Counted from the stretch's first letter, positions 32,118-42,492 are shown. The stretch is DNA of 64,000 bases from Microbulbifer sp. YPW16 (GCF_021290385.1 NZ_CP089928.1:914501-978500); one strand, 5' to 3'. A program made the numbers and translations. The notes: a model not told the origin generated them from the letters alone.

Positions 32118-32729
32118 TCAGTTCAGTGCCCGCAACGGCACATCGTTGCGGTGGGAAATATCGGCATCGAGGATCTTCACCAGGAACTCGGTCAGGATGC
32201 CGGCAGTAAAGCCCCAGATTTCGTATTCCTGGAACTGGTAGGCCGGCAGGTAGATGGCCCGCTCATCGATGGTGATCTGGTCCGTGCGGATACGCGGGTC
32301 CTCCAGGAAAAACGACAGCGGCACGCGGAAGATCGCGTCCAGCTCTCCCGGGTTCGGTACCAGTGCCACGTCCGGTGAGACCACCCCAAGCCAGGGCGTC
32401 ACGTGCACGTTCCAACGGGTGCTGCGCGGCCACAGCGGCCCCAGCACCCGCACCGCTTCCGCTGGCAGGCCGATTTCCTCCTCGGTTTCCCGCAGGGCCG
32501 TATGCAGCAGGGATGCATCCCCGGTTTCCCAGCGCCCACCCGGCAGGGAAACCTCACCGGAGTGCGTCGACAGGTGGGCGGATCGCAGGGTGAGAATGAC
32601 TTCCGGGTCAGGCTCTTCGGTCAGCGCCAGCAATACCGCGGCATGACCACTCAGGTCCGGCGCGGCGGGCACCCGGGACTCCAACTTGTCCCGGAAATGG
32701 CGGAATCTACGCTCGATCTTGTCCAGCAT
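32118..32729 (-). CDS. Nudix CoA pyrophosphatase (NudL-like)
   Basis: A 203-residue Nudix hydrolase of the CoA pyrophosphatase group, which splits coenzyme A or its oxidised forms into 3',5'-ADP and phosphopantetheine. The Nudix box runs from GGRWETGD to HTALRETEEEIGL, with Asp where the general motif has the first Glu, a feature also of NudL proteins. The preceding LTLRSAHLSTHSGEVSLPGG is the NudL-specific stretch. It lies alone between the ABC exporter and the RND pump on the same strand. Confidence 0.88.
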   Translation of the reverse strand: MLDKIERRFRHFRDKLESRVPAAPDLSGHAAVLLALTEEPDPEVILTLRSAHLSTHSGEVSLPGGRWETGDASLLHTALRETEEEIGLPAEAVRVLGPLWPRSTRWNVHVTPWLGVVSPDVALVPNPGELDAIFRVPLSFFLEDPRIRTDQITIDERAIYLPAYQFQEYEIWGFTAGILTEFLVKILDADISHRNDVPLRALN

Positions 32730-32837
32730 CGTAATATTGTCTTCTCACCTTCAGCACGTGCCCCGGGCACGGTATGCAGTTCACCTGTACTTACTATACG
32801 GCAAGCAACACCTGAGACCACATTTTCCGGCCAGGAT

Positions 32838-35800
32838 TCAGGGTTCCGCTGGCGGGCCCGCCCGGTGCGTGGCCGGAATATGCCCGCCCTTGATTTTCTC
32901 CCGCAGGGACTGCACCAGCGCGTAGTAAACCGGCACCAGTAATGTGGCGAAAATCGCCGCTGCAGTCATGCCCCCGAAAACCGCCAGCCCCAGCGAAATG
33001 CGACTGGCCGCCCCGGCGCCGGAGGCCACCAGCAGCGGCATCACTCCCAGCACAAACGACAACGCCGTCATCAGCACGGCCCGGAACCGCAGGCGGGTGG
33101 CACTTATCGCCGCCTCGGCCACGGACTTACCGGCATCGCGTTCGTTCGCGGCAAACTCCACGATCAGGATTGCACTCTTGGCCGCCATGCCGATCAGCAA
33201 TACCAGGCCGATCTGGGTATACAGGTTATTGACCGCCCCCGCCAGCAGGTTAACCAGCAACGCCCCCGCAATGGCGATCGGCACGCACAACATCACCGCA
33301 ATCGGAATCATCCAGCTCTCGTACTGCGCCACCAGGAACAGGTATACGAATACGATGGCGAGGAAAAACAGGATGGGAGCCATATTCCCCGAGGTGATTT
33401 CCTGCAGGCTGGACCCGGTCCATTCGTAGCTATAACCCGCAGGCAGGCGCTCCGCCACCTTTTCCATGGCCCGCATCGCCTCGCCGCTGGAATAGCCCGG
33501 GGCCTGGGCACCATTGATGGTGACGCTGTTATAGAGGTTGTAGCGGTCAATGGTCTGGGGGGCCACTGTGGGCGAGATCTCGACAATGGAGGTAACCGGT
33601 ACCAGCTCGCCGCTGTTGGCGCGGACGAAAAATCCCGACAGGTCCTGCTCGTCGCTGCGGAACTGTTCGTCACCCTGCAACATGACCCGGAAAACCTTAC
33701 CGAACAGGTTGAAGTCGTTGACGTAGAAGCCACCCAGCTGCGTCTGCAGGGTGTTGTAGACATCTGTCAGCTGCACCCCGAGGGTATGGGCCTTGTCCCG
33801 GTCGACCTCAAGCTCCAGTTGCGGGGTGCTGGCCTGGAAACTGGTAAACGCCTGGGCGATTTCCGGCCGCTGGTTGGCCTGGCCGAGGACATCGTAGAGG
33901 ACGCCTGCCAGCTCGGACGCATCACGCCCCATCAGGTCGGTAAGGATAAATTCAAAGCCGCCGATGGTGCCCACCCCGGGCAGCGGCGGTGTTGGAAACA
34001 CCATCACCCGCGCCTCGGGAACTGCCGCCACGTTCTGCTGCACCCGTTGCATCACTGCCATCTGGTGCTGGGAGCGTTCCGGCCGCTCGTCCCACGGGCG
34101 CAGGATCCCGATCATGAACGCAGAGTTGGAACTGACATTGTTCGCCAGGATATTGAATCCCGGCACCGCCATCACGTGGGCCACTTCAGGCTCGGCACGC
34201 ATGATTTCGCGGATCTGCTCGACCACCGGGCCAGTGCGATTCAGTGAGGCCCCTTCGGACAACTGTACGTGGACCAGGAAAAATCCCTGATCCTCGTCCG
34301 GTATAAAGCCCGAGGGCACCGAAGTAAACAACCAGTAGCAGAGAGCGACTATCCCGACGACTGACAGCGCACCCATCAATGGCCGGGCCACCCAGAACGC
34401 GACCATGGCCATATAGGATCTGGTCAGCCGGTGCAGCGTCTTGTTGAACCAACCGAAAATCCCGGTCTCCTTCATCCCGGCCACTTCGCCGCCCTCACTG
34501 CGCTTGAGCAGGGTGGCACAGAGAGCCGGGCTGAGCGTCAGCGCATTGAGGGAGGAAATGATCACCGCCATGCTGATGGTGACTGCGAACTGCCGGTACA
34601 TGCCCCCGGTCAGGCCCGGCATCAGCATGACCGGCACAAACACAGCCAGCAGCACCAGCGTGGTGGCAATTACCGGCCCGGTCACTTCCTCCATGGACTT
34701 GAGCGCAGCCTCCCGTGGCGGCAGGCCCTCTGACATCAGGCGCTGGGTGTTTTCCACCACGATAATGGCATCGTCCACCACAATGCCGATGGCCAGGATC
34801 AGCGCGAACAAGGTGACCGTATTGATGGTCATACCGAATGCCAGCATCAGGGCAAAGGTACCGATCAGCGACACCGGGATGGCAATGGCGGGGATCAGGG
34901 TGGAGCGGATATCCTGCAGAAACAGGAATACCACCAGGATTACCAGCACCAGTGCGATCAACAGAGTCTCCACGACTTCCCTGATCGATGCGCTGACAAA
35001 CTCGGTGGTGTCGTAGAGTATTTCCGCCTCCAGTCCCTCCGGGAAACGCTCTTTCAGCACCGCCATGCGTTCCCGGATGCCCTCGGCCACGTTAAGGGCA
35101 TTGGCATCCGGCAGCTGGTAGACCGCGATCACCGCCGCCGGCTTGCCGTCCAGGCGGCCATAGGCACTGTAGAACTCGCTCCCCAGTTCCACCCGCGCTA
35201 TATCTTTCATCCGCACCATGCCACCGGCGGGGTTGGCCCGCAGGCTGATATCCTTGAATTCCTCCACATCCACCAGCCGCCCCTGGGCGAGGATGTTGTA
35301 CTGGAACTGCTGGTCCTTGCCGATCGGCGGTGAGCCGATCTGGCCGGCGGCGACCTGCATATTCTGGGCGCGTACCGCATTGATCACATCCTGCGCGGTA
35401 ATATTCAGCACTGCCATCCGGTCCGGGTTCAGCCAGATGCGCATGGCATAATTCAGGGAACCGAGAATACTGACGTCACTGACCCCCGGTACCCGTGCCA
35501 GCTCGTCGCGGATAAATATCTGGGCATAGTTGGCCAGGAAGAGTTCATCGAATTTTTCCTCGGGGGAGATCAGGTTGACCACCAGCAGCATGGTATTGGA
35601 CTGCTTACGCACGATCACGCCATTGCGGCGCACCTCTTCCGGCAGCGCGGGTGTGGCCTGCTGCACCCGGTTCTGCACATTGACCTGCGCGATATCTTCG
35701 TCCGTGCCGCTCTCGAAGGTCACCGTCAACCGGTAACTGCCGTCATTGCCGCTGGAAGAGGACATGTACAGCATGTCCTCAACGCCGTTAACCTCCGCCT

Positions 35801-35999
35801 CCAGGGGTACCGCCACGCTGTCCCGCATGACCTCAGCACTGGCGCCGTCAAACCGGGTGGTGGCGGTGACGGTCGGCGGGGCCAGGTCGGGAAACTGGGC
35901 AATGGGCAGCAGTGGCAGGGACAGCAGCCCCGCCAGGGTGATCAGGATTGAAATCACAAACGCGAACCTGGTCCGCCGGATGAAAAATGCGCTGATCAA
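32838..35999 (-). CDS. RND multidrug efflux permease (HAE1/AcrB family)
   Basis: A 1053-residue inner-membrane proton-driven exporter of the hydrophobe/amphiphile efflux family, expected to work as a trimer with the adaptor encoded upstream and an outer-membrane channel. It has twelve membrane helices and two large periplasmic loops. The proton-relay residues are present: the Asp pair in GIVVDDAIIVVEN (helix 4) and Lys in GMAAKSAILIVEF (helix 10). MISAFFIRRTRFAFVISILI is the typical start, but the codon is TTG (35999) behind GGGAG; no in-frame ATG gives this N-terminus. Substrates unknown. Confidence 0.93.
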   Translation of the reverse strand: MISAFFIRRTRFAFVISILITLAGLLSLPLLPIAQFPDLAPPTVTATTRFDGASAEVMRDSVAVPLEAEVNGVEDMLYMSSSSGNDGSYRLTVTFESGTDEDIAQVNVQNRVQQATPALPEEVRRNGVIVRKQSNTMLLVVNLISPEEKFDELFLANYAQIFIRDELARVPGVSDVSILGSLNYAMRIWLNPDRMAVLNITAQDVINAVRAQNMQVAAGQIGSPPIGKDQQFQYNILAQGRLVDVEEFKDISLRANPAGGMVRMKDIARVELGSEFYSAYGRLDGKPAAVIAVYQLPDANALNVAEGIRERMAVLKERFPEGLEAEILYDTTEFVSASIREVVETLLIALVLVILVVFLFLQDIRSTLIPAIAIPVSLIGTFALMLAFGMTINTVTLFALILAIGIVVDDAIIVVENTQRLMSEGLPPREAALKSMEEVTGPVIATTLVLLAVFVPVMLMPGLTGGMYRQFAVTISMAVIISSLNALTLSPALCATLLKRSEGGEVAGMKETGIFGWFNKTLHRLTRSYMAMVAFWVARPLMGALSVVGIVALCYWLFTSVPSGFIPDEDQGFFLVHVQLSEGASLNRTGPVVEQIREIMRAEPEVAHVMAVPGFNILANNVSSNSAFMIGILRPWDERPERSQHQMAVMQRVQQNVAAVPEARVMVFPTPPLPGVGTIGGFEFILTDLMGRDASELAGVLYDVLGQANQRPEIAQAFTSFQASTPQLELEVDRDKAHTLGVQLTDVYNTLQTQLGGFYVNDFNLFGKVFRVMLQGDEQFRSDEQDLSGFFVRANSGELVPVTSIVEISPTVAPQTIDRYNLYNSVTINGAQAPGYSSGEAMRAMEKVAERLPAGYSYEWTGSSLQEITSGNMAPILFFLAIVFVYLFLVAQYESWMIPIAVMLCVPIAIAGALLVNLLAGAVNNLYTQIGLVLLIGMAAKSAILIVEFAANERDAGKSVAEAAISATRLRFRAVLMTALSFVLGVMPLLVASGAGAASRISLGLAVFGGMTAAAIFATLLVPVYYALVQSLREKIKGGHIPATHRAGPPAEP

Positions 36000-36091
36000 A
36001 AAAGTCCACTCCCTGTCGGCAAAATTCCATCTCCCTGTCGCCTGGCCGCACCCCGGCCCTGCATCCCGCCGCTGCCTGCGCCGGCGACCGC

Positions 36092-37348
36092 CTACTTGCT
36101 GTCCGTAGGCACGAGGTCTTTGCCGATGCCGGACCCATCCCGCTTATCCTTCTCACCACTTGCCCCGCGCCCAGGGCCCTCGCGACTTCCGGCACGGTAG
36201 TCGGCATAGGGGTTACGGGCGGAGGACTGGGGATCCACCGGTTGCTCCGCGACCACCCGCTGCAGCCCATTGACGATCACGGTTTCGCCGGCTTTCAGGC
36301 CCTCTTCCACGGCCCACAGTTCTCCCTCACGCTGGCCCAGCTCCAGGTACCGGCGATGCGCGATATCCTGGCTGTCCACGACGAATACATAGCGCCCCTG
36401 CATGTCTTCCAGCACCGCCGACTGCGGCACCAGCGGCTTGACCTGTTCGCTGCCGCCATAGACCCGGACTGACACACGGGCAAACTGCCCCTGGATCAGC
36501 AACTGGTTCGGGTTGGGGAATTCGGCCCGGACCGCCACAGAGCCGGTATTCGGGTTGACCTTGTTGTCGACAAAAGCAATGGTGCCGGGGTGGGGATAAA
36601 AACTGCCGTCCGGCTGCTCGATGCGGATATCCCGCTGTTCCGGCCGCAACCCGGCCTGGGCGCGGCGCTCCGCGGTAATCTGGACCGAGAACACCCTATC
36701 CTCTGGCACCTCGAACAAGACGAATACCGGGTCTGTATTGAGTATGGTCGCGAGCGGCTCCGACTGCGGTCCCACCAAAGCACCAACGGGAAAGGCGGAC
36801 CGCCCGATGCGACCTGTCAGGGGAGCATAAATGCGCGTGTAGGAAAGATTGAGTTCCGCCGTGCTGACGTCAGCCCTGGCCTCTTTCAGGCTGGCCTGGG
36901 CCTGCTCAAAATCCCCCTTCAACCGGTCAAAATCCGACTTGCTGATAAAGCCCTTCGGCACCAATTCGCGCCCGCGCCCATAGTTGCGCTCGGCCACCTC
37001 CAGCGCTGCACGGGCCCTGGAGACGGCGGCGCGGCGATTTTCCAGCGTGGCAACAAACGGCTGCGGATCAATCTCGTAAAGCAGTTCGCCTTCCCTGACC
37101 AGGCTGCCTTCCTCAAAGTAGCGCCCCTGGATATTGCCCTCCACCCGTGGCCTTACCTGCAGCTCATCGGTGGCCTCGACCCGGCCGACATACTCGAACC
37201 GGGGAATGACCGGTTGCTCGCGCACAGAGAGTATCTCCACCGGCGGCGGGGGTGGCGCGGTTTGCTCCGGTCCCCGGTCACCACAGGCAGCGAGCATGAT
37301 CGCCAGCAAACCCAGGCACAACCCGGGGATCTGAATGCGGGAGTTCAT
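36092..37348 (-). CDS. RND efflux periplasmic adaptor lipoprotein (AcrA/MexA family)
   Basis: A 418-residue membrane-fusion protein linking the RND permease to an outer-membrane channel. The signal peptide ends LLAIMLAACG, followed by a proline run (PPPPPVEI). The lipoyl half-motifs (GRVEATDELQVRPRVEGNI and LSYTRIYAPLTGRIGRSAF) flank an alpha-hairpin (ARAALEVAERNYGRGRELVP). A hydrophilic, Gly/Lys-rich tail of about 40 residues ends the protein. Starts at 37348 or at ATG 37384 are both possible; the former gives a conventional signal peptide. First gene of the operon; no TolC-like gene follows. Confidence 0.9.
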   Translation of the reverse strand: MNSRIQIPGLCLGLLAIMLAACGDRGPEQTAPPPPPVEILSVREQPVIPRFEYVGRVEATDELQVRPRVEGNIQGRYFEEGSLVREGELLYEIDPQPFVATLENRRAAVSRARAALEVAERNYGRGRELVPKGFISKSDFDRLKGDFEQAQASLKEARADVSTAELNLSYTRIYAPLTGRIGRSAFPVGALVGPQSEPLATILNTDPVFVLFEVPEDRVFSVQITAERRAQAGLRPEQRDIRIEQPDGSFYPHPGTIAFVDNKVNPNTGSVAVRAEFPNPNQLLIQGQFARVSVRVYGGSEQVKPLVPQSAVLEDMQGRYVFVVDSQDIAHRRYLELGQREGELWAVEEGLKAGETVIVNGLQRVVAEQPVDPQSSARNPYADYRAGSREGPGRGASGEKDKRDGSGIGKDLVPTDSK

Positions 37349-37549
37349 GGCCGGACTGTCACCATACCCGAAGGCCTTGTTCATCCTTCAACTATAGATG
37401 TTGCCTGTGACAGCCCGCCCGGGCAGTGCCTTTGGCGCCAGGGCCCAGGTGCGGAATGGCCGGGTACGCAGATGAACTGGATAACGCCATTTTTACTTCC
37501 CGCTGGAATATTGATGCAACTGCGGGACATGCAACCACACCATCTACAC

Positions 37550-37564
37550 TTGCTGTTGTAGCAA
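37550..37564. promoter_or_regulatory. possible operator upstream of the arginine antiporter
   Basis: TTGCT-N5-AGCAA is a perfect inverted repeat 16 bases before the antiporter start. It faintly resembles FNR/ANR boxes (TTGAT-N4-ATCAA), which control arginine deiminase operons in pseudomonads, but bases and spacing differ. Confidence 0.25.
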
Positions 37565-37580
37565 TTGGTGGGTATTCCCG

Positions 37581-39014
37581 ATGGCCTCAGAGCAAGAGCG
37601 CTACCTGAATCGCACCACCATGATGGGCATGGTGGTGGGCTCCATGGTGGGCGCGGGGATATTTTCCCTGCCAGCCACCTTCGGGAACGCCACCGGCCCC
37701 TTCGGCGCACTGATTGCCTGGACCATTGCCGGCACCGGCATGCTGATGCTGGCCTTCGTATTCCAGTTCCTGGCGGTGCGAAAACCGGACCTGGATGCGG
37801 GTATCTTTACCTACGCGAAGGAAGGATTCGGCAACTACCCGGGGTTTATCGCCGCATTCGGTTTCTGGGCCGGCAGCTGCCTGGGGAACACCACCTACTT
37901 TATCCTGATCAAGTCCACACTCGGCGCCGCCATCCCGGCCTTCGGTGAAGGCAACACCGTTCCCGCAGTCTTTGTGTCATCCATCGTGCTGTGGTCGATC
38001 CACTTCATGATCCTGCGGGGAGTCAAGCAAGCCGCCTTTATCAACAAGATCGTGACTGTAGCCAAAATCATCCCCATCATCATGTTCATTGTGATCGTGG
38101 CGTTTGCGTTCAAGAAAGACCTGTTCGTGGAAAACTTCTGGGGTGGTGGTGAATACAATTTCCGCGATGTAATCGGGCAGGTGCGACGCACCATGCTGGT
38201 TACCGTATTCGTGTTTATCGGTGTCGAGGGGGCAAGCGTGTTTTCCCGCTACGCCAGAAATCGCTCCGACGTGGGCTGGGCCACGGTGATGGGGTTCCTC
38301 GGCGTGCTGTGCCTGATGATCCTGGTAACCCTGCTGCCCTACGGCGTCCTGCTCCGTCCGGAGATCGCCGATCTGCGCCAACCCTCCATGGCCGGCGTCT
38401 TGCAGGCGGTGGTAGGAACCTGGGGCGCCGTGTTTGTCAGTGCCGGCCTGATCGTTTCCGTGCTCGGTGCCTACCTGGCCTGGACCCTGTTATGTGCAGA
38501 GGCACTGTTTACCGCGTCCAGATATGAGCTGGTACCGAAAGCGTTCGGTCACGAAAACAAAAACGGCGTGCCGTCGACGGCCCTGTGGCTGACCAATATC
38601 CTGGTGCAGATCTTCCTGATCCTGACCATCTTTGCCCAGTACGCGTTCGACCTGACCCTCGAAATGACCAGTTCCATGACGCTGATCCCCTACCTGCTGG
38701 TGGCCGCCTATGGCCTGAAACTGGGACTGACGCGGGAGACCTACGAATCGGACCCGGGACGGCTCCGCCGCCGCGAGATGGCATTCGCTGCCATTGCCTG
38801 TATTTACTCAATATTCATAATTATCGCCGGGGGCCTGGTGTACGTGCTGCTCGGTTGCATACTGCTGGCCCCCGGCAGCCTGCTGTTTATTTTTGCCCGC
38901 CGCGAACTCAAGCTGCGGACGTTCACGCCAATCGAGCTGGTGCTCTTCTCAGCCATAGTACTCGGGGCCATCGTGGGTATTTACGCACTGGTCACCGGCG
39001 CCATTACGCTGTAA
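37581..39014 (+). CDS. arcD: arginine/ornithine-type antiporter (APC superfamily)
   Basis: A 477-residue, roughly twelve-helix amino-acid antiporter of the basic amino acid/polyamine group. The opening [20 protein letters not shown] carries the APC helix-1 substrate motif GSMVGAGIF, and [20 protein letters not shown] is typical of ArcD-type carriers. Sixteen bases separate it from arcA, so it should supply arginine in exchange for ornithine or, since arcB is missing here, perhaps citrulline. Identification as ArcD rests on family resemblance plus the arcA neighbour. The ATG has GGTGGG upstream. Confidence 0.85.
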   Translation: MASEQERYLNRTTMMGMVVGSMVGAGIFSLPATFGNATGPFGALIAWTIAGTGMLMLAFVFQFLAVRKPDLDAGIFTYAKEGFGNYPGFIAAFGFWAGSCLGNTTYFILIKSTLGAAIPAFGEGNTVPAVFVSSIVLWSIHFMILRGVKQAAFINKIVTVAKIIPIIMFIVIVAFAFKKDLFVENFWGGGEYNFRDVIGQVRRTMLVTVFVFIGVEGASVFSRYARNRSDVGWATVMGFLGVLCLMILVTLLPYGVLLRPEIADLRQPSMAGVLQAVVGTWGAVFVSAGLIVSVLGAYLAWTLLCAEALFTASRYELVPKAFGHENKNGVPSTALWLTNILVQIFLILTIFAQYAFDLTLEMTSSMTLIPYLLVAAYGLKLGLTRETYESDPGRLRRREMAFAAIACIYSIFIIIAGGLVYVLLGCILLAPGSLLFIFARRELKLRTFTPIELVLFSAIVLGAIVGIYALVTGAITL

Positions 39015-39030
39015 ACCGGAGATTCGCCAC

Positions 39031-40299
39031 ATGGCCAAAGCCAAACCGGAATCCAAAGCCACACTCGGCGTCCACTCTGAAGTGGGCCAGTTGCGCAAGG
39101 TTATGGTCTGCGCCCCCAGCCTCGCCCATATGCGCCTGACGCCCACCAACTGCGACGACCTGCTGTTCGATGATGTGCTCTGGGTCCAGAACGCCAAGCG
39201 GGATCACTTCGATTTCATGACCAAGATGCGGGATTTTGATATCGAAGTGCTGGAAATGCACAACCTGCTGGCGGAGACGGTGGCGGTACCGGAAGCCAAA
39301 AAATGGCTGCTGGATCGCAAGGTGACCCCCAACAACGTGGGCCTCAGCCTGATGGACGAAACCAGGGCCTACCTGGAAAGCCTGGAGCCGCGCAAACTGG
39401 CGGAATTCCTGATCGGGGGCCTGTCGGTAATGGACCTGCCGGATGAGTTCAGCCAGTCCGAGTTCTTCGAGCTGGCACGGGAAGCCCATGGCGCCACCGA
39501 GTACCTGCTGCCTCCACTGCCCAATACCCTCTACACCCGCGACACCACCTGCTGGATCTACGGCGGGGTATCCCTGAACCCGCTGTACTGGCCTGCGCGC
39601 AAGGAAGAGACTTTCCTGACCACCGCTATTTATAAGTTCCACCCGGACTTCAAGAAAGAAAAGTTCGAAGTCTGGTGGGGCGACCCGGATACCAACTTCG
39701 GGCTGGCTACGGTGGAAGGTGGCGACGTGATGCCGGTGGGCAATGGTGTGGTGCTGATCGGTATGAGCGAGCGCACCTCGCGCCAGGGGATCTCGCAGCT
39801 GGCGGCGGCACTGTTCGAAAAGGGTGCAGCACAACAGGTGATTGTCGCGGCCATGCCCAGGCTGCGCTCCGCCATGCACCTGGATACCGTTTTTACTTTC
39901 GCCGACCGGGATCTGGTAACGCTGTACCCGGAAATCATGGACCAGGTGCGCCCGGTGGTAATCCGGCCCGGGGATTCCAGGGGCAGCCTCCATGTCACCC
40001 TCGAGAACAAGCCCTTTACCGAAGTGGTGGCGCGGGCACTCAACTTCAAGAAACTGCGCGTGGTGGAAACGGGCGGCGACGCCTACGCCGCCGAGCGGCA
40101 ACAGTGGGACAGCGGCAACAACCTGGTCTGCGCCAGGCCTGGTGTGGTGTTTGCCTACGATCGCAATACCACCACCAACACTTACCTGCGCAAGGAAGGT
40201 ATCGAGGTGGTCACCATTGTGGGTGCCGAACTGGGCCGCGGCCGCGGTGGCGGTCACTGTATGACCTGTCCCATCGTGCGTGACCCGGTGGATTTCTGA
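39031..40299 (+). CDS. arcA: arginine deiminase
   Basis: Hydrolyses arginine to citrulline and ammonia, the first step of the arginine deiminase pathway. The 422-residue protein (418 in Pseudomonas aeruginosa) has all catalytic signatures: [37 protein letters not shown] with the catalytic His, and the C-terminal [17 protein letters not shown] whose Cys410 corresponds to the nucleophile. The ATG has CGGAGA upstream. Carbamate kinase and ornithine carbamoyltransferase genes do not follow; an NhaC antiporter does, so ATP-yielding completion of the pathway depends on genes elsewhere, if present. Confidence 0.96.
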   Translation: MAKAKPESKATLGVHSEVGQLRKVMVCAPSLAHMRLTPTNCDDLLFDDVLWVQNAKRDHFDFMTKMRDFDIEVLEMHNLLAETVAVPEAKKWLLDRKVTPNNVGLSLMDETRAYLESLEPRKLAEFLIGGLSVMDLPDEFSQSEFFELAREAHGATEYLLPPLPNTLYTRDTTCWIYGGVSLNPLYWPARKEETFLTTAIYKFHPDFKKEKFEVWWGDPDTNFGLATVEGGDVMPVGNGVVLIGMSERTSRQGISQLAAALFEKGAAQQVIVAAMPRLRSAMHLDTVFTFADRDLVTLYPEIMDQVRPVVIRPGDSRGSLHVTLENKPFTEVVARALNFKKLRVVETGGDAYAAERQQWDSGNNLVCARPGVVFAYDRNTTTNTYLRKEGIEVVTIVGAELGRGRGGGHCMTCPIVRDPVDF

Positions 40300-40352
40300 C
40301 ACCTTGCGGGCCTGTTCTCGCCGGGCCTGCGTCAGCGGGTTAATAGAAACGG

Positions 40353-41822
40353 ATGGATAAGAGCAACAATGCACCTCCGGTGCGTGAGCCATCACTGGCT
40401 GATGCTTTCATTCCCCTCGTTGCCCTGGCGCTGCTGATCGGCAGCTCCCTGGCACTGTTTGGCATGGAGGCCCTGGACGGTCCCATCCAGGCAGCGCTCA
40501 TCATCTGCTGTATGGTGGCGGCACTGATTGCGATGAAGAACGGTCATCGCTGGGAGACGGTGCAGAAGGCCGGCCAGGCGGCGATGGGATCGATTACCAG
40601 CGCCATTTTTATCCTGCTGGCGGTGGGCGCGCTGATTGGCACCTGGAACCTGTCCGGCACCATCCCCACCCTGGTCTATTACGGTATCCAGTTTCTCTCA
40701 CCCACCTGGTATTACGTGGCCACGGCCATTATCTGCGGCCTGATCGCCATGTCGATCGGCAGTTCCTGGACCACCGCCGGAACCATCGGGGTAGGCCTGG
40801 TGGGGATCGCCGCGATGCTGGAGGTGTCCACCGCGATTACCGCCGGGGCGGTGATATCCGGTGCCTACCTGGGTGACAAGAACTCACCGCTATCGGAGAC
40901 CACCATACTGGCGGCCCAAATGGTCAGGGTCGACATCTATACCCATATCCGCAACCAGATGTGGACCTCGGTACCGGCCTTCCTGCTGGCGGCGGTTGTA
41001 TTCACCCTGCTGGGACTCGGCCGGGTGGAGGCACCGGGCCAGAGCGATTTGCAGAGCGCCGTTGAACTGGAGGCGCTCAACGGCATTTACCGCATCACCA
41101 TCCTGAACCTGCTGCCTCTGGCCCTGCTGGTATGGCTGTCGATCCGCAAGTACCCGGCGTCCATCAGCCTGCTGCTGTCCGCGCTGTTTGCAGGAGTACT
41201 TGGCGCTTTCCTGCAGCCGCAGGTCTACGCCGGGTTCGTCGGCGAAGATTCCGGGCTCTCCATCGTGGAGGCCATCAAGGCAACCTGGCTGGCCATGGCC
41301 AGCGGTTTCAGTATGGAATCGGGCATTGCCGATGTAGACCAGCTGCTGTCCCGCGGCGGCATGGCCAGTATGCTGTTCACCCTGTGGCTGATTATGGGCG
41401 CGGTCACCTTCGGTTCCCTGCTGGATGAATTCGGGCTGATTCACCGCCTGATCGATCCGTTGATCGACCGCGCCAAAACCACGGGCGGGCTGTTCCTGAC
41501 CGTATTCGCCAGCGCCTTCGGCCTAAATATCATTGCCGGTGACCAGTACATCGCGCTGGTCCTGCCTACGCGCGTCTACCGCGCCGAGTTTGCCAGGCGC
41601 GGACTCGCGCCCCAGAACCTATCGCGCCTGGCCGCGGACTGCGGCACAGTCACCTCGCCGCTGGTCCCCTGGAATTCCTGCGGCGCCTTTATGGCAGCAG
41701 TGCTGGGCGTGCCCACCCTGGTCTACCTGCCCTTCTGCATATTCAATATCGCCAGCCCGATCCTGAGTCTGCTGCTGGGCTATACCGGTTTCAAGGTAGT
41801 GCGACTCGACAGTCCACCATAG
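40353..41822 (+). CDS. nhaC: NhaC family Na+/H+ antiporter
   Basis: A 489-residue polytopic membrane protein of the NhaC family. Family features include MSIGSSWTTAGTIGVGLVG, GAVISGAYLGDKNSPLSETT and AGDQYIALVLPTRVYRAEF. It is expected to exchange sodium (or malate-lactate in some relatives) for protons. Its place 53 bases after arcA suggests a link with the ammonia-producing deiminase reaction, for example pH or ion balance; this is inference. Some NhaC proteins act as amino acid carriers, an alternative that fits an arginine operon. Confidence 0.87.
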   Translation: MDKSNNAPPVREPSLADAFIPLVALALLIGSSLALFGMEALDGPIQAALIICCMVAALIAMKNGHRWETVQKAGQAAMGSITSAIFILLAVGALIGTWNLSGTIPTLVYYGIQFLSPTWYYVATAIICGLIAMSIGSSWTTAGTIGVGLVGIAAMLEVSTAITAGAVISGAYLGDKNSPLSETTILAAQMVRVDIYTHIRNQMWTSVPAFLLAAVVFTLLGLGRVEAPGQSDLQSAVELEALNGIYRITILNLLPLALLVWLSIRKYPASISLLLSALFAGVLGAFLQPQVYAGFVGEDSGLSIVEAIKATWLAMASGFSMESGIADVDQLLSRGGMASMLFTLWLIMGAVTFGSLLDEFGLIHRLIDPLIDRAKTTGGLFLTVFASAFGLNIIAGDQYIALVLPTRVYRAEFARRGLAPQNLSRLAADCGTVTSPLVPWNSCGAFMAAVLGVPTLVYLPFCIFNIASPILSLLLGYTGFKVVRLDSPP

Positions 41823-41910
41823 AAGCCTCCCGGGGCCTGAGCCAATCCCGATATCCCCAGCCATACGCACCGGCGCTGACGCCGGGGAAACTCGCACGTA
41901 TAATGCCGCC

Positions 41911-42450
41911 ATGAAATTCTGTAGCCATTGCGGCAGCGATGCCGTCACTTTCTCCATCCCCGAAGGCGACGACCGGCCCCGCCACCTGTGCGGCGGCTGC
42001 GGGGCAATCCACTACATCAACCCACGCGTAATCGTCGGCGTGTTGCCCTACCTGGGCGACGAAGTGCTGCTGTGCAAGCGTGCCATCGAACCCCGGCTGG
42101 GGCTGTGGACCCTGCCGGCAGGCTTTATGGAGAATGGTGAGACCAGCGAGGAAGGTGCCCTGCGGGAGAGCTGGGAAGAAGCGCGAGCCAATATCCGCGT
42201 AGACGACCTGTATACCGTGTATGACATTCCGCATATCAACCAGGTTTACCTGATCTACCGCGGCGAGCTGACCGACACCAACTTCGGTGCCGGCCCGGAG
42301 TCGCTGGAAGTGGAACTGTTCCGGGAAGAGGAGATTCCCTGGGACGAGATCGCCTTCCCGATTATGTCAGAGACCCTGGGGCACTACTTCGCCGATCGCC
42401 GCGAGGGACGCTACCCCCTGCACCGCGGTGTGATTACGCGGAAGCTGTGA
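41911..42450 (+). CDS. Nudix hydrolase with N-terminal zinc ribbon
   Basis: A 179-residue protein. Residues 1-35 form a zinc ribbon (FCSHCGSD and HLCGGCGAIHYINPR), then a Nudix domain with box GFMENGETSEEGALRESWEE, where REUxEE is intact. This layout resembles the nucleoside-diphosphate-linked Nudix enzymes of the YjhB/NudC-like kind that act on ADP-ribose or NADH. The exact substrate is not evident. The start is set by the ribbon beginning MKFCSHCG. It runs toward a convergent esterase gene across a GC hairpin. Confidence 0.85.
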   Translation: MKFCSHCGSDAVTFSIPEGDDRPRHLCGGCGAIHYINPRVIVGVLPYLGDEVLLCKRAIEPRLGLWTLPAGFMENGETSEEGALRESWEEARANIRVDDLYTVYDIPHINQVYLIYRGELTDTNFGAGPESLEVELFREEEIPWDEIAFPIMSETLGHYFADRREGRYPLHRGVITRKL

Positions 42451-42472
42451 GCCGGGCAAACCACGAATACAT

Positions 42473-42491
42473 GGCGGCCGTCCCGGCCGCC
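42473..42491. terminator. GC hairpin between convergent genes
   Basis: GGCGGCCG (42473-42480), loop TCC, CGGCCGCC (42484-42491), with no T-run. A transcript barrier or stabiliser between the Nudix and esterase genes is plausible. Confidence 0.4.
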
Positions 42492-42492
42492 T

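Noticed and set aside
37525-37580. FNR/ANR box controlling the arginine deiminase cluster
   Set aside because: Only a TTGAT half-site and a TTGCT-N5-AGCAA palindrome occur; neither matches TTGAT-N4-ATCAA in both halves and spacing.
39004-40395. 463-codon minus-strand frame over arcA
   Set aside because: Antisense shadow of arginine deiminase, whose catalytic motifs are all on the plus strand.
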